Below are positions 1-8,488 of a DNA stretch of 64,000 nt, one piece after another (position 1 is the stretch's first letter; the number at the start of each line of letters is the position of its first letter). Position numbers and translations under genes: made by a program. Below the pieces are notes generated by a model. It was not told the DNA's origin. It ran no database searches and saw nothing but the letters and a program-made list of their open reading frames with translations. The stretch is from NCBI RefSeq assembly GCF_024623785.1, contig NZ_JANKBZ010000008.1, positions 124,001 to 188,000 of the forward strand, written 5' to 3'. The DNA comes from Archangium lipolyticum (GTDB lineage Bacteria > Myxococcota > Myxococcia > Myxococcales > Myxococcaceae).

Positions 1-606
1 ACCGTCATGCTCGTGGCCGGCGTGGGCATCGTCATCAACACCGCCACGGCGTTGCTCTTCTGGAAGGGCCGCGAGCGCGACGCCAACATCCGCGGCGCAT
101 TCCTCCACATGGCCGCCGACGCCGGCGTCTCGCTGGGCGTCGTCCTGGCGGGTGCCCTCATCCACTTCACCGGTTGGGCGTGGATGGACCCGGTGGTGAC
201 GCTCGCCATCGCCGCCCTCATCGTCCTCGGCACCTGGGGGCTGCTGAAGGAGGCGGTGGACCTGGCGCTCCACGCTGTCCCCCGGGGCATCAACCTGGCG
301 GCCGTGGAGGCGCGGCTCGCCCAGGCCCCCGGAGTCACCCGGGTGCATGACCTGCACGTCTGGGGAATGAGCACCACCGAGACGGCCCTCACGGCCCACC
401 TCGTCATGCCCCGGGCTCCTGACGGCGACGGCTTCCTCGCGGGTCTGAAGCAGCAGCTCCATGACGAGTTCGGCATCGAGCACGTCACCCTCCAAATCGA
501 GCAGGGCGCACTCACCCACTGCTGCTCTCTCCAGGAGCCCACGCAGAGCCGGCCCACCGCCCACGCCGGGTGCGGAGGCCACCATGTAGTCGATGGCGCG
601 CGGTAG
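1..606 (+). CDS. Cation diffusion facilitator (CDF) metal efflux transporter, 5'-truncated
   Basis: This is the C-terminal part of a cation diffusion facilitator, an inner-membrane antiporter that exports divalent metals such as zinc or cobalt. The reading frame is open from base 1, so the start lies outside the window. The visible part has the last transmembrane helices with the CDF metal-site signature HMAAD (H and D spaced by three residues), then a cytoplasmic domain of the CDF dimerisation type containing DLHVWGMST. It ends in a Cys/His-rich tail (THCCSL, GCGGHH) that could bind metal. The family is clear; metal specificity cannot be read from this fragment. Confidence 0.9.
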   Translation, partial: TVMLVAGVGIVINTATALLFWKGRERDANIRGAFLHMAADAGVSLGVVLAGALIHFTGWAWMDPVVTLAIAALIVLGTWGLLKEAVDLALHAVPRGINLAAVEARLAQAPGVTRVHDLHVWGMSTTETALTAHLVMPRAPDGDGFLAGLKQQLHDEFGIEHVTLQIEQGALTHCCSLQEPTQSRPTAHAGCGGHHVVDGAR

Positions 607-706
607 CGAGCTGGCGTGCTGCCTTTTCGGAGGCAGCGCGCAACTCGCCGGGCCCTCTCACCGAAAATCGAGGCAGGTTTTCGATCCCCCCCTTCAGAGG
701 CCCTCC

Positions 707-1555
707 ATGAACGTCCAGCGTCCGCCCTCACCTGCTACTGCCCGGCTCACCGCCACCCGCACGGCCAGTGCTGCCGCGTTGCCCGTGCCCCCTCCCGGGC
801 TGCGCGAGGGTGACAAGGGCCCGAAGGTGCAGCAGCTCCAGAATGCGCTGGTGAAGCTCGGCTACATGACGAAGGCGCAGGTGACCACCGGCCCCGGCAT
901 CTTCGGTCCCAAGACGGAAGCCGCGGTGAAGAAGTTCCAGGCGGACAAGAAGCTGCCCACCACCGGCTACTACGGCGAGCTGACGCACGCGGCCCTCAAG
1001 AAAGCCCTGGGCGGCTCGTCCAAGCCCCCGGTGGAGGGCCCCTCCAAGCCGGGCTCGAAGCCGGGCACCTTCACCAAGCCGCCCGTCATCAGCGCCCCCT
1101 CCCCCAACTACAACGAGCGCGGCGGCAAGGACATCGACACCATCGTCCTGCACCACACGGCCTCCAACGATGGCAAGGGCGACCTGGCCTGGATGCGCAA
1201 CCCGAAGAGCCAGGTGTCCGCGCACTACATGGTGGACCGCGACGGCAAAATCTACCAGCTCGTCGGTGACAGCAAGCGCGCCTGGCACGCGGGCCAGGGC
1301 GCGCTGCATGGCGTGCCCACCGACGTCAACGGGCGCTCCATCGGCATTGAGATCGTCAACGACGGCAGCGGCAAGACGCCCTTCACCGACGCTCAGTACA
1401 AGGCCCTCACCCAGCTCACCGGCTACCTCAAGCAGGAGTACAAGGTGCCGATGAACAACATCGTCGGGCACAAGGACGTCGCCGTCCCCAAGGGCCGCAA
1501 GAACGACCCGGCCGCCAACTTCGATTGGAACCGGCTGCGCAAGGGCATCTCCTGA
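707..1555 (+). CDS. N-acetylmuramoyl-L-alanine amidase with peptidoglycan-binding domain
   Basis: The 282-residue protein joins an N-terminal peptidoglycan-binding domain of the PG_binding_1 type (about residues 30-100, with GPKVQQLQ and GIFGPKTEAAVKKFQ) to a C-terminal amidase_2 domain of the AmpD/T7-lysozyme type. Likely zinc ligands are the LHHTAS histidine, the GHKDVA histidine and an acidic residue near NDPAANFDW. It should cleave the bond between MurNAc and the stem peptide. A Pro/Lys/Ser-rich linker separates the domains. I chose the ATG at 707, preceded by AGAGG, over an in-frame start 114 bases upstream because the extra residues match neither domain. No signal peptide is obvious, so its export route is unclear. 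Confidence 0.9.
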   Translation: MNVQRPPSPATARLTATRTASAAALPVPPPGLREGDKGPKVQQLQNALVKLGYMTKAQVTTGPGIFGPKTEAAVKKFQADKKLPTTGYYGELTHAALKKALGGSSKPPVEGPSKPGSKPGTFTKPPVISAPSPNYNERGGKDIDTIVLHHTASNDGKGDLAWMRNPKSQVSAHYMVDRDGKIYQLVGDSKRAWHAGQGALHGVPTDVNGRSIGIEIVNDGSGKTPFTDAQYKALTQLTGYLKQEYKVPMNNIVGHKDVAVPKGRKNDPAANFDWNRLRKGIS

Positions 1556-1859
1556 GGTCGTAGGAGAGGCTTCAATCACCTCGGGGCCTCTCTCATCCCC
1601 GGTGTGGACCGGCACTCGCCACCCCCCTCAGGATGGCAGAGGCCCGTCGGCGTGCTTCTCGCCGAGGCCGGGCGTGAGGCGCACCCACGGGCTGCGGCAG
1701 GGCCCTTCCTCACAGGTGCCTTTCACCCTCCTCCTCGCCGGCCACTTCCACCTGGATGGTGAGACGGATGTGAATGACTCCGGGGGTGACGCTTGGATCG
1801 GCTTGCTCCGGAATCGGTGATCGCGATGGTCCGGCGCACGCATTGGAGCTCTCGCAGGG
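1556..1859. other. Intergenic region without a confident gene
   Basis: These 304 bases separate the amidase gene from the leftward immunity-type gene. No frame gives a recognisable protein. A minus-strand stretch at about 1710-1804 reads PGVIHIRLTIQVEVAGEEE before a stop and looks vaguely protein-like. It has no start or ribosome site in the same frame, so at most it is the decayed tail of a small gene. Confidence 0.5.
1564..1592 (+). terminator. Possible stem-loop after the amidase gene
   Basis: GAGAGGC at 1564-1570 can pair with GCCTCTC at 1586-1592 across a 15-base loop, nine bases after the amidase stop codon. There is no T-run, so an intrinsic terminator is only weakly supported. Confidence 0.3.
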
Positions 1860-2210
1860 TCATGCCGGATCCAAGGCCCAGGTACCTTCCTCCCACCGCT
1901 TCAATGCCTGCTGCGCCTCGAAGGGGACCAACCCCTTGCCTTTCGCGGCATCTTCCAGCACCGCCTTGGCCTCCTCCGTGCGGTGGCGGAGCAGGAACGC
2001 CGCCGCTGCAACGCGGACATCCATGCGGGGATGTTTGAAAAGAGCGGCAAGCGCATCGCGTCCTGTATCTCCAAGGGCGCGGAGTTCGTCGAAAACCGCG
2101 AGGTACTCATCGACATGCCTGTTCGCGGCTTTAGCGTCTCCTTGCCAGCCAGCCTCTGTCTCTGCTTGCACATGCTGGGCGAACTGCTCAACCAATTCTT
2201 CGATCTTCAT
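1860..2210 (-). CDS. DUF2019-type small protein, likely immunity protein for the adjacent toxin
   Basis: The 116-residue, acidic, all-helical protein resembles DUF2019 proteins, which have a HEAT-like fold. A run reading HPRMDVRVAAAAFLL followed by a second helix pair fits one to two HEAT-like repeats. The ATG at 2210 shares one base with the TGA of the upstream lipoprotein toxin gene (TGATG), so the two are translationally coupled. A longer frame exists upstream but lies inside the toxin gene. In myxobacteria, small genes overlapping the 3' end of toxin lipoproteins usually encode the cognate immunity protein; that role is inferred from position and not shown by the sequence. Confidence 0.75.
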   Translation of the reverse strand: MKIEELVEQFAQHVQAETEAGWQGDAKAANRHVDEYLAVFDELRALGDTGRDALAALFKHPRMDVRVAAAAFLLRHRTEEAKAVLEDAAKGKGLVPFEAQQALKRWEEGTWALDPA

Positions 2211-3505
2211 CACCAGACTCCGTTCTTGATGTTCTCGATGGCCTGCAACCCGAATGCGCGCTGGGCCTCGTAAGACTGCGTGCTCAGCCATTGTCTCACG
2301 GTGAGATCTCGCGAGCCGGTGATCCTCAGGATCTTCCGTGAATAGAAAGCGCTCACCTGGGTGTGCAGCCCTTCTTCCAGAGGAATGACGTTTTCGGTGT
2401 TGTGCAGGGCATGAGGCCCGAATCGCTCCACATTGCCCGGTGTCTGCTCGACGATGTGGTGCCAGTTTTTGCCTGGTCCCGCCGAGCCCAAGGCACTCTT
2501 GAGGCCACTGAACGAACCCCAGGACCTGAAACCAGCAGGACTGACTCCCGCTGCGGTTCCTCGTGAGCCTTGGGCCGCAATGGCAACCGCCGTGGCAGGC
2601 AGGGAGATGACGACGGTGCTTCCTTCAACGGTTACCGCACTCACCTGTCCCACGTTCGCCAGGTGGAGGCCTACCCGTGAGGCCCCGGCCGCCGCAGCCT
2701 CCGTGAAACCGGGCAGCATCGACAGGCGTGAGGCCAGCCACGCGGCGCCCCCGACCATGCCATGACTCACCACCACGGTGACCGCGAGGACGAAGACGCG
2801 CGCCACCTCCGGTCCTACTCGGTTGGCGAAGCGATGGCCGGCCTGTTCCAGTTCAACCCACGTCGTGGCCCGGTCGGTGGCCCGCTTCAGTTCCCGGCTT
2901 GCGTCCACCACCTCCAGGAAGGTCTCCACTCCCAGGTAGATGAGTAGGACCGCTGAGACGATGGCCGCTGCCTTGGTGAACACCGGCTCGGGATTGGCCG
3001 CCAGGACGGCCCAGGTGATGATGCCCGTGGCGATGATGGTGTAGAAGAGCTGGGGCGCCAGGGTCTTCTCCACCGCCCGGGCGATGCTCTCCTTGAGGGG
3101 CTCCAGCGACAGGCCCAGAGCAACGCCCAGCTTGTCCCACTCTTCCAGGCCCATCCCGTCGTCGAGCAGGGAGATGCAGTGGTCCCTGCGCTGGCCCGGC
3201 CCGCAGAGGCCGCCAAAGCTCTTGCGCATCAGGCGCTGCCATCGGGTGTCAGCACTGTTCCCCGGATGGGAGGCGCGCACCAGCCCGCCTTGCTGAGGAG
3301 CACGGAGCGTCAGGGGCACATCCAGCACCAGCCGTGCCAGCGCATCCTCGAATGCTTCCGCGTCCACCTTCATGGACTTGTTCGAGGAGGACGGCCTGTA
3401 CTCCAGGGACGAGCCCTGCCCTGTGTCGAGGCGAATGACACGTGGCGTGGCGCACGCATTGAGCAGGGCGAGGAGCAGGACCGTGACGCCTAGACGAGTT
3501 GCCAT
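2210..3505 (-). CDS. Sit-type polymorphic toxin lipoprotein with C-terminal HNH-like nuclease domain
   Basis: The 431-residue protein starts with a lipoprotein signal peptide and lipobox LLNAC (Cys18). The middle has hydrophobic, membrane-like stretches around residues 150-200 and 235-265. The last 85 residues form a compact domain with WHHIVEQ (about 348-354) and HNTENVIPL, the pattern of HNH/AHH-type nuclease toxins. This layout matches Myxococcus SitA-class toxins, which are transferred between kin by outer-membrane exchange (TraA/B); my best guess is the SitA5-like group. The gene overlaps a DUF2019 immunity-type gene by one base. Nuclease action in a recipient cell is inferred from the motif. 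Confidence 0.75.
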   Translation of the reverse strand: MATRLGVTVLLLALLNACATPRVIRLDTGQGSSLEYRPSSSNKSMKVDAEAFEDALARLVLDVPLTLRAPQQGGLVRASHPGNSADTRWQRLMRKSFGGLCGPGQRRDHCISLLDDGMGLEEWDKLGVALGLSLEPLKESIARAVEKTLAPQLFYTIIATGIITWAVLAANPEPVFTKAAAIVSAVLLIYLGVETFLEVVDASRELKRATDRATTWVELEQAGHRFANRVGPEVARVFVLAVTVVVSHGMVGGAAWLASRLSMLPGFTEAAAAGASRVGLHLANVGQVSAVTVEGSTVVISLPATAVAIAAQGSRGTAAGVSPAGFRSWGSFSGLKSALGSAGPGKNWHHIVEQTPGNVERFGPHALHNTENVIPLEEGLHTQVSAFYSRKILRITGSRDLTVRQWLSTQSYEAQRAFGLQAIENIKNGVW

Positions 3506-3751
3506 GAGACGCTTTCCGGTGCGAGGAGGGCTCCAGTCTACGGAAAGGTCGCCCCAGAGAAGATGACGTTCCGGCCGTCATCTTCATCGTAAGACCTCGC
3601 CGCGCCCCGTGGAGGCGAAGGTTGACGCCACGCGCAAGGCGTGAACGTGACGATACAGGCCAGTTGCGGCGTCCAGATGAAATCGGAAGTGGAGTGCACC
3701 GCGACGACTCAGCCGGCTGCGGCGTTCACGAGTTGGTGCTGACCCAGCCCA

Positions 3752-3976
3752 TCACGCCAGGATCTCGATTCCGACCAGGACTCCATCCTGGTCGAAGTCG
3801 AGCACCACATCGGGGCCCGTGTAGGAGCCCATGAGTTCGGCCAGCCTGATCGACTTCGACATCTCGCAGGCCTCACCGGGGTGACTCGGGAGGCGCAAAT
3901 AGGCCACGTCCTGATCGTCTTCGGAGACTCGTAGCTCGAAGCGCCCGAGCTTCTTCTTGGAATCCGTCTGCCCCAT
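3752..3976 (-). CDS. DUF2283-like small protein
   Basis: The 74-residue protein has the DUF2283 pattern: a short beta-rich N-terminus ending in DVAYLRLP and a C-terminal strand pair ending in VVLDFDQDGVLVGIEIL. DUF2283 proteins are small, of unknown function, and often sit beside toxin genes. It lies 20 bases downstream of the TPR-like gene on the same strand, so the two probably share a transcript. It could be an orphan immunity protein left after toxin loss, because no complete toxin gene is directly upstream. Confidence 0.7.
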   Translation of the reverse strand: MGQTDSKKKLGRFELRVSEDDQDVAYLRLPSHPGEACEMSKSIRLAELMGSYTGPDVVLDFDQDGVLVGIEILA

Positions 3977-3987
3977 TACGGCCTCCA

Positions 3988-4020
3988 GGCCAGGAACTAC
4001 GGCGTTTCCCCCAGCTCACG
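3988..4020. repeat. 33-bp direct repeat, copy 1 (3' end of the TPR-like gene)
   Basis: Bases 3988-4020 are identical to 10207-10239. This copy covers the last codons (RELGETP, stop) of the TPR-like gene and the following bases. The flanking GCCTCC is also shared, with a one-base indel. Confidence 0.9.
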
Positions 4021-4431
4021 GAGCTTGCCGCGTGCAATGTCGTTCAGGGGCTCCTTCTGGAGGATGCGGCGGTAGAGCCGCACCTTCTCGGCCGACTCAC
4101 GTGCCAGCGCCGCCTCCAAGGAGAGAACCTGCACGTGCTCCGGGTCCAACGCCTGGGCCATGCCGAGCTGCCGACTCGCCTCGCCGTCTTCTCCCATCAG
4201 GAAATAGATGAATCCGAATTCAACCCGTGCGAGCAGATCCTCGGGCAACAGCTCCAGGAGTCGTTCATAGGTGGGCACCGATACCTCGGGCTCAGCGTAG
4301 AACCTTCCTGCAAGCATCCGGAGTACAGCGGGGTCGGAAACGTGACGGAGCGCATCGCGGAAGGCCCGCTCTGCCTCTGCGCCTCCTGTCTCCAGCACTC
4401 GCTTCGCCAGATATTCGAGATGGTCCGTCAT
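3997..4431 (-). CDS. TPR-like helical-repeat small protein, possible immunity protein
   Basis: The 144-residue acidic protein is built of helical pairs resembling tetratricopeptide repeats, for example ARVEFGFIYFLMGEDGEAS and AQALDPEHVQVLSLEAALA. The start at MTDHLEYLAKRV (4431) is preferred; an upstream in-frame start adds 27 basic, low-complexity residues. It is followed 20 bases later by the DUF2283-like gene. Its last 33 bases are duplicated near 10.2 kb beside another toxin lipoprotein, which ties it to the toxin/immunity repertoire. Immunity or scaffold function is a guess from context. Confidence 0.65.
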   Translation of the reverse strand: MTDHLEYLAKRVLETGGAEAERAFRDALRHVSDPAVLRMLAGRFYAEPEVSVPTYERLLELLPEDLLARVEFGFIYFLMGEDGEASRQLGMAQALDPEHVQVLSLEAALARESAEKVRLYRRILQKEPLNDIARGKLRELGETP

Positions 4432-4623
4432 GGGGGAATGAAGGCGGTGTTGATGATGATTCGACGTCCGTGTACTTGAACCAGCGAATGAATTCCCAGT
4501 TGAAGGCGCCACCGAGGGTGTGATTCGCTATGTCAAGAACGGCCGGTATATTGATCTCGCGTCAGATGGGCGAATCTTGCCTTTCGGGTCTCTCGGTAAG
4601 ACAAACAAGAAGGGAGGAATCAG

Positions 4624-4941
4624 ATGGATTGGAGGGCAATCGATCTGCATGGTGCCGCGAGCATTTCGCGGGTGGTCAGCATCTTCGAGATTCGCGACAT
4701 GCGCGGTATTCCATGGACCAAATACAAGATCAAGGTTCTCGAAGAAGGCGCCGGGAGCTTCCTCGCGGTTGCCAATGTGCGTGTAAAAAATGCCAATGGC
4801 ACTCCCGATGGGGAGGCAGGACTCGGACGGACAGAAGTAGAGGCCCTCCAGGATCTCATCACGAGACTGGGTGAAAGATTGAACTCTCGCACAGACTGGC
4901 GAGATGAAGACTTTGATTGGACCGAACCACAGGACTTCTGA
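4624..4941 (+). CDS. Unrecognised 105-aa protein
   Basis: I do not recognise this protein. It starts MDWRAIDLHGAASISRVV, is acidic at the end (DWRDEDFDWTEPQDF), and looks like a small alpha/beta domain. The ATG is preceded at good distance by AAGGGAGG, a strong ribosome site, which supports a real gene. The surrounding DNA (about 4440-4950) looks less GC-rich than the rest of the window, hinting at acquired DNA. Its size and position among immunity-like genes make an orphan immunity protein possible. The bases just upstream (about 4460-4623) keep an open frame reading GVIRYVKNGRYIDL that may be a fragment of a lost toxin. Confidence 0.55.
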   Translation: MDWRAIDLHGAASISRVVSIFEIRDMRGIPWTKYKIKVLEEGAGSFLAVANVRVKNANGTPDGEAGLGRTEVEALQDLITRLGERLNSRTDWRDEDFDWTEPQDF

Positions 4942-5056
4942 GGGACGGGAAGCAACAGCGAACCCCGTGCATGAACATAGACACCCCAGCCTGGCAGCGC
5001 CTCCAAAGCCTCCGCTCCTCCAACCGGGAGGGGTGGAGTTCCTACCAGTCCACCAT

Positions 5057-5980
5057 CTACGGGAACGTCACGCCGTCGAGGTTCACGCCCCCAGCTCCAG
5101 CTTCTCCCGTCCACAGCTTGAGCGTGTAGGTTCCCCTGGCCTCGCTCTCCTCGGCGTCCAGCTCCACCACGATGCGTTTCGACTTTCCCGGCGGGATGGG
5201 CTCCAGGGACCGCACCGTCAGCCCCGTCAGCTCCTCGCGCTTGGAGCCCACCAGGGCCGCCCCCGTGGGCGTCCACGTCACCGTTCCCCCATTGAACAGC
5301 TCAAGCTCCACGGCCACCCGGCCCTTTTTGGGTCCAACGGCCCGGTAGCTGATGACGTCCCGTACTTCGAGGGGCTCCCCCGGACGTGAGGTGACGCCCT
5401 TGAGCCTCCGGGCAACAACACCCTTTTCGCCGAGCCATCCGTTCTCGATGAGGCCCGTGAGCCCACTCTGGCCGCTGCACTCGGCCTGGAGACGTGCTTT
5501 CTCCTCCCGGCACTGCTGGGCCTCGGCTCGGGCCTGCTGCTCTCCCTGTCGGTAGGACGCCAGCGTACGCTCGTGCCGGGACACCTCCACCTGCCGCTCC
5601 GCCTGGGACGGGTGGACCACCAGCATGAAGGTGGCACTCGTCGGCGCCCCGTCGTCCTGGAAGTAGACCGTCACCGGCACGCGCTCCGCGTCGTGTAGTG
5701 CGTCCGAGGCCACGAGCGTCAGGGATGCCGCTGCCAGCTCCACCCTGCGGAACCGCTCCCGCCCCCCCACTTCCACACGCGCCAGCTTCGCGTCGAAGAG
5801 CAAAGTGAGGGACAGCTCCGGCCGGATGCACACCTCCGGTGTTTTGCGGGGGGCGCTCGCGTCCAGCTCGATGTGGCGCGTGCCCGTCTCACAGGTGGGG
5901 AGTGGAGCCCGCTCGGTAGCCTCGGCTGGGGCAGCGAGCAGGGCCAGTCCGAGCAGTGCGGTGGAGGACAAGGCGAACAC
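5057..5980 (-). CDS. DUF2381 (TIGR02268) family secreted protein
   Basis: The 307-residue protein has an N-terminal signal peptide (LLGLALLAAPAEA), an early beta-rich domain, a charged coiled-coil-like segment (about residues 125-165, rich in R, E, Q and A) and a C-terminal beta domain with GKSKRIVVELDAE. This matches the TIGR02268/DUF2381 family, which is expanded in Myxococcus-type genomes and is often next to Ser/Thr kinases, as here: it lies 119 bases downstream of a kinase on the same strand. The start is GTG at 5980, preceded by GGAGG. It probably acts in the periplasm; its function is unknown. Confidence 0.8.
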   Translation of the reverse strand: MFALSSTALLGLALLAAPAEATERAPLPTCETGTRHIELDASAPRKTPEVCIRPELSLTLLFDAKLARVEVGGRERFRRVELAAASLTLVASDALHDAERVPVTVYFQDDGAPTSATFMLVVHPSQAERQVEVSRHERTLASYRQGEQQARAEAQQCREEKARLQAECSGQSGLTGLIENGWLGEKGVVARRLKGVTSRPGEPLEVRDVISYRAVGPKKGRVAVELELFNGGTVTWTPTGAALVGSKREELTGLTVRSLEPIPPGKSKRIVVELDAEESEARGTYTLKLWTGEAGAGGVNLDGVTFP

Positions 5981-6099
5981 GGAGCGGGAACCTCCACGAA
6001 GGCGAGGAAGAGACCGGAGACGTGGGCCTCTAACACACCTTCCTGCCCGGTCATGCGCGAGCCGCGTGGGCTGTCAGCCCGCCAAGCCCCGGCATGGTG

Positions 6100-7989
6100 C
6101 TACTCGAAGCGGTCCACCGCCCTCACGTCCGCGATGGGGTGGACCTTGACGGCTCCTCCGTCAGGCTCGATCTCGATACCGCGCTCTCCGCTGTATTCCC
6201 ACAGCTCCATGCAGACGGTGAACGTGTCTCCAGCGGGCGTGACGGCCTGGGTGATGCGTCCATAGACGCGCTTCTCCCCGATGCAGAGCTGCCCGGAGAG
6301 CCGCGTGCCATTCGGCAGTGCCGTTCGCCCACCCCGGCCCCTGGCATCGGTTCCCACGTCCCAGTCACCTACCAGCACCAAGGAGATGGGGCCGTCCTTC
6401 ACGGGCACGGGCTCGTTATTGCGGTACTTCTTGCCGGGAAGGTCGACGCTTCCCCTATCCCCCAGGTCCATGCCGAGCTGGCGGGTCATGGTCTCGACAG
6501 CACCGGCCGGGCACGCCTGGGGCGCGGGCTCCTTGCGCACCTGCGCACCGGGACACGCCATGTTGGCGGCGGCGGCCACCGCGACCAGCACGTTGGCCCC
6601 GTTGGAGCCGTTGCCCTTCTTCTCCTTCTCCGCCTGTGAGCCGGGGGCCTTCTTCTTCATGCGAGTCGTTCCCGAGCTGAGCGTCATGGTGGTGACGGGC
6701 GCAGGGGTATCCGCCTTCGAGGGCATTGCGCCTGCGTCAGCTTCGGGCGGCTTCCACGGTGGCGCTACTTCATGGACGTGCGTGGCCCAGGGCATCGGGC
6801 CATCGAGGGAGAATTCCGCGGGTAGGGGAAGCGTAGGCGCCGGCTGGACTGGGGTCGGTGTGGACGGCGGCGGGCGAAGCTGGCCGAGGACCTGGCCCAC
6901 GCCCACCGTGAGTCCCACCACTGCCACGAGGACCGGAAAGGCCCATCGCACTCGGGGGCGAAGAGGAGAGGGAGGAGCGGGTGGCCTGCCCCGCTTGGGC
7001 TTCTGCCGGATCCACCTGCGCAGCCACGCCTGGGGGTCCTTGCCCACCAGCTCCGGCGCATCCTCGGTGGTACGTCCGTCCACCGTCCAGCCGTAGCACA
7101 GGGGCACCGCCCAGCGCGGGTCCGCCTTCGCCTCCTCCAACAGCTTCTCCAGCGCATCGCACAACGCCTCCGCGTTCGGCACGCGGGCGTGGGGCTCCCT
7201 GGCCAACAGGCACAGGCACAGCTCACTCAAGGCCCGGGGCACGCGGGAGTTGCGCACGCTCGGGGGCTTGGGATTGCCCTCGAGAATCTCCCCCAGCAGC
7301 TCATTGTCCGGGCCGTTGAAGGGGTACACGTCGGTGGCGAGCACGTAGAGGATGACGCCCAGCGCGTACAGCTCGTCCCTCACCGAGTAGTCGTAGCTCT
7401 CCCCCCGCTTGCGGTCCTCGCGCAGGAAGAAGGCCACGGCCTCGGGGCTGCGGTAGCGGAGGTTGGCGGGGGCCAGGGCTCCGGTGACGCGAGGGGCGTT
7501 GGGCATGGTGCCCGCGCCGAAGTCCACCAGCACCGGCGCTCCGTCCGTCTCGCGCACCAGCACGTTGTCGCCCTTCAAGTCCCGGTGCTTCACCTCCTGG
7601 GCGTGAACCGCCTTCAACGCCCGGGCGAGCGGCAGCAGCTTCTCCACCAGCTCGCGAGCGCACGGGTTGTTGTCCCGGGCCCACTGATAGAGCGTCACTC
7701 CCGGCACGTACTCCATGACGAGCACCAGGTACTCGGGTTTCTCCTCGGGCCATTTGAAGTGACTGAGCAGCTTTACCACGTGGGGGAACTCGTGGCGGAG
7801 CATGATGAACAGCTCGCGCCAGCCCCACTCCCCCACGCTCTCCAGATGGATGAACTTGAGGGCGCACGGGCCACCGTCGCGCCACGCGAGGAACACCTTG
7901 CCGAAACCACCAGCTCCCAGCTTCTTCTCGATGCGGTAGCCGCTCACCACCGAGCCCGGCCGCACCACGTCCTCCAGCGTGGGCTTCAT
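6100..7989 (-). CDS. Hanks-type Ser/Thr protein kinase with a transmembrane segment
   Basis: The 629-residue membrane kinase phosphorylates protein Ser/Thr. The N-terminal kinase domain (about 15-285) is complete: P-loop GAGGFGKV (25-32), ATP-binding Lys45 in CALKF, catalytic loop HRDLKGDN (135-142), DFG (156-158) and RYRSPE (178-183). A single transmembrane helix follows at about 349-369. After a Pro-rich region comes an extracytoplasmic C-terminal domain ending in beta-rich sequence (VYGRITQAV, FTVCMELWEY), perhaps a sensor. All key catalytic residues are present, so it should be active. The DUF2381 gene downstream may encode a periplasmic partner; this is inferred from position. Confidence 0.92.
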   Translation of the reverse strand: MKPTLEDVVRPGSVVSGYRIEKKLGAGGFGKVFLAWRDGGPCALKFIHLESVGEWGWRELFIMLRHEFPHVVKLLSHFKWPEEKPEYLVLVMEYVPGVTLYQWARDNNPCARELVEKLLPLARALKAVHAQEVKHRDLKGDNVLVRETDGAPVLVDFGAGTMPNAPRVTGALAPANLRYRSPEAVAFFLREDRKRGESYDYSVRDELYALGVILYVLATDVYPFNGPDNELLGEILEGNPKPPSVRNSRVPRALSELCLCLLAREPHARVPNAEALCDALEKLLEEAKADPRWAVPLCYGWTVDGRTTEDAPELVGKDPQAWLRRWIRQKPKRGRPPAPPSPLRPRVRWAFPVLVAVVGLTVGVGQVLGQLRPPPSTPTPVQPAPTLPLPAEFSLDGPMPWATHVHEVAPPWKPPEADAGAMPSKADTPAPVTTMTLSSGTTRMKKKAPGSQAEKEKKGNGSNGANVLVAVAAAANMACPGAQVRKEPAPQACPAGAVETMTRQLGMDLGDRGSVDLPGKKYRNNEPVPVKDGPISLVLVGDWDVGTDARGRGGRTALPNGTRLSGQLCIGEKRVYGRITQAVTPAGDTFTVCMELWEYSGERGIEIEPDGGAVKVHPIADVRAVDRFE

Positions 7990-8158
7990 GGTGCCCCTCC
8001 AGCGGCACCCGCCAGTAACTGTGGAAGTCCGGTCATGCGCTCAACCTCGGAAGTGGTGAGGCTACCAGAACCCGGGGCCTCCCAGGCTCGGGGATGGACC
8101 CGGTGGAAGCGCGACGTGCCCGGCTGGTCCGTGAGCCCGGCTTCATTGCGTAGGGTGA

Positions 8159-8458
8159 GCACCCCAAGACGGGGCCTCGCCCCTCTCCGAGTGCGAGCGC
8201 CTCGGTCTGGCGTTTCTGCCCTACTTCCCGCCGGCGAACGGATTGCTCACGGGCAAGTACCGGAAAGGGCAGCCGCCGCCCAGCCGGGAGGCACATCTCG
8301 GAGAGTGGGTACTTCGCGAAGTTCCTCAACGAGCCGTGGCGTCCGTGATCGCGGGAGCGACCTCGCCCGCGCAGGTGAAGTCCAACGCCGCCGCCGCGGG
8401 CTGGAAGCTCACGGCAGAGGAGCTCGCCGAAGTCGACCGGCTCCTGTCTCCTCCGTAG
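8159..8458 (+). pseudogene. Aldo/keto reductase remnant
   Basis: The frame is open from a stop at 8156 and reads ECERLGLAFLPYFPPANG, then LLTGKYRKGQP, then VASVIAGATSPAQVKSNAAA and ends LTAEELAEVDRLL. These are the C-terminal motifs of aldo/keto reductases. The TIM-barrel N-terminus is absent, and roughly 80 residues expected between GKYRKGQP and VASVIAGAT are missing. It is therefore a truncated, internally deleted relic. It lies between the kinase and a toxin/immunity pair, suggesting insertion or deletion events here. Confidence 0.8.
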
Positions 8459-8488
8459 TGGGCTCCCGCCACTGCGGTCAGCGAAGCG

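Noticed and set aside
1710..1804. Possible minus-strand mini-gene (PGVIHIRLTIQVEVAGEEE)
   Set aside because: No start codon or ribosome site in the same frame; kept only as a note in the intergenic entry.
4460..4623. Open plus-strand stub reading GVIRYVKNGRYIDLASDG
   Set aside because: No upstream coding part and no recognisable family; it may be a toxin fragment but evidence is too thin for a feature.
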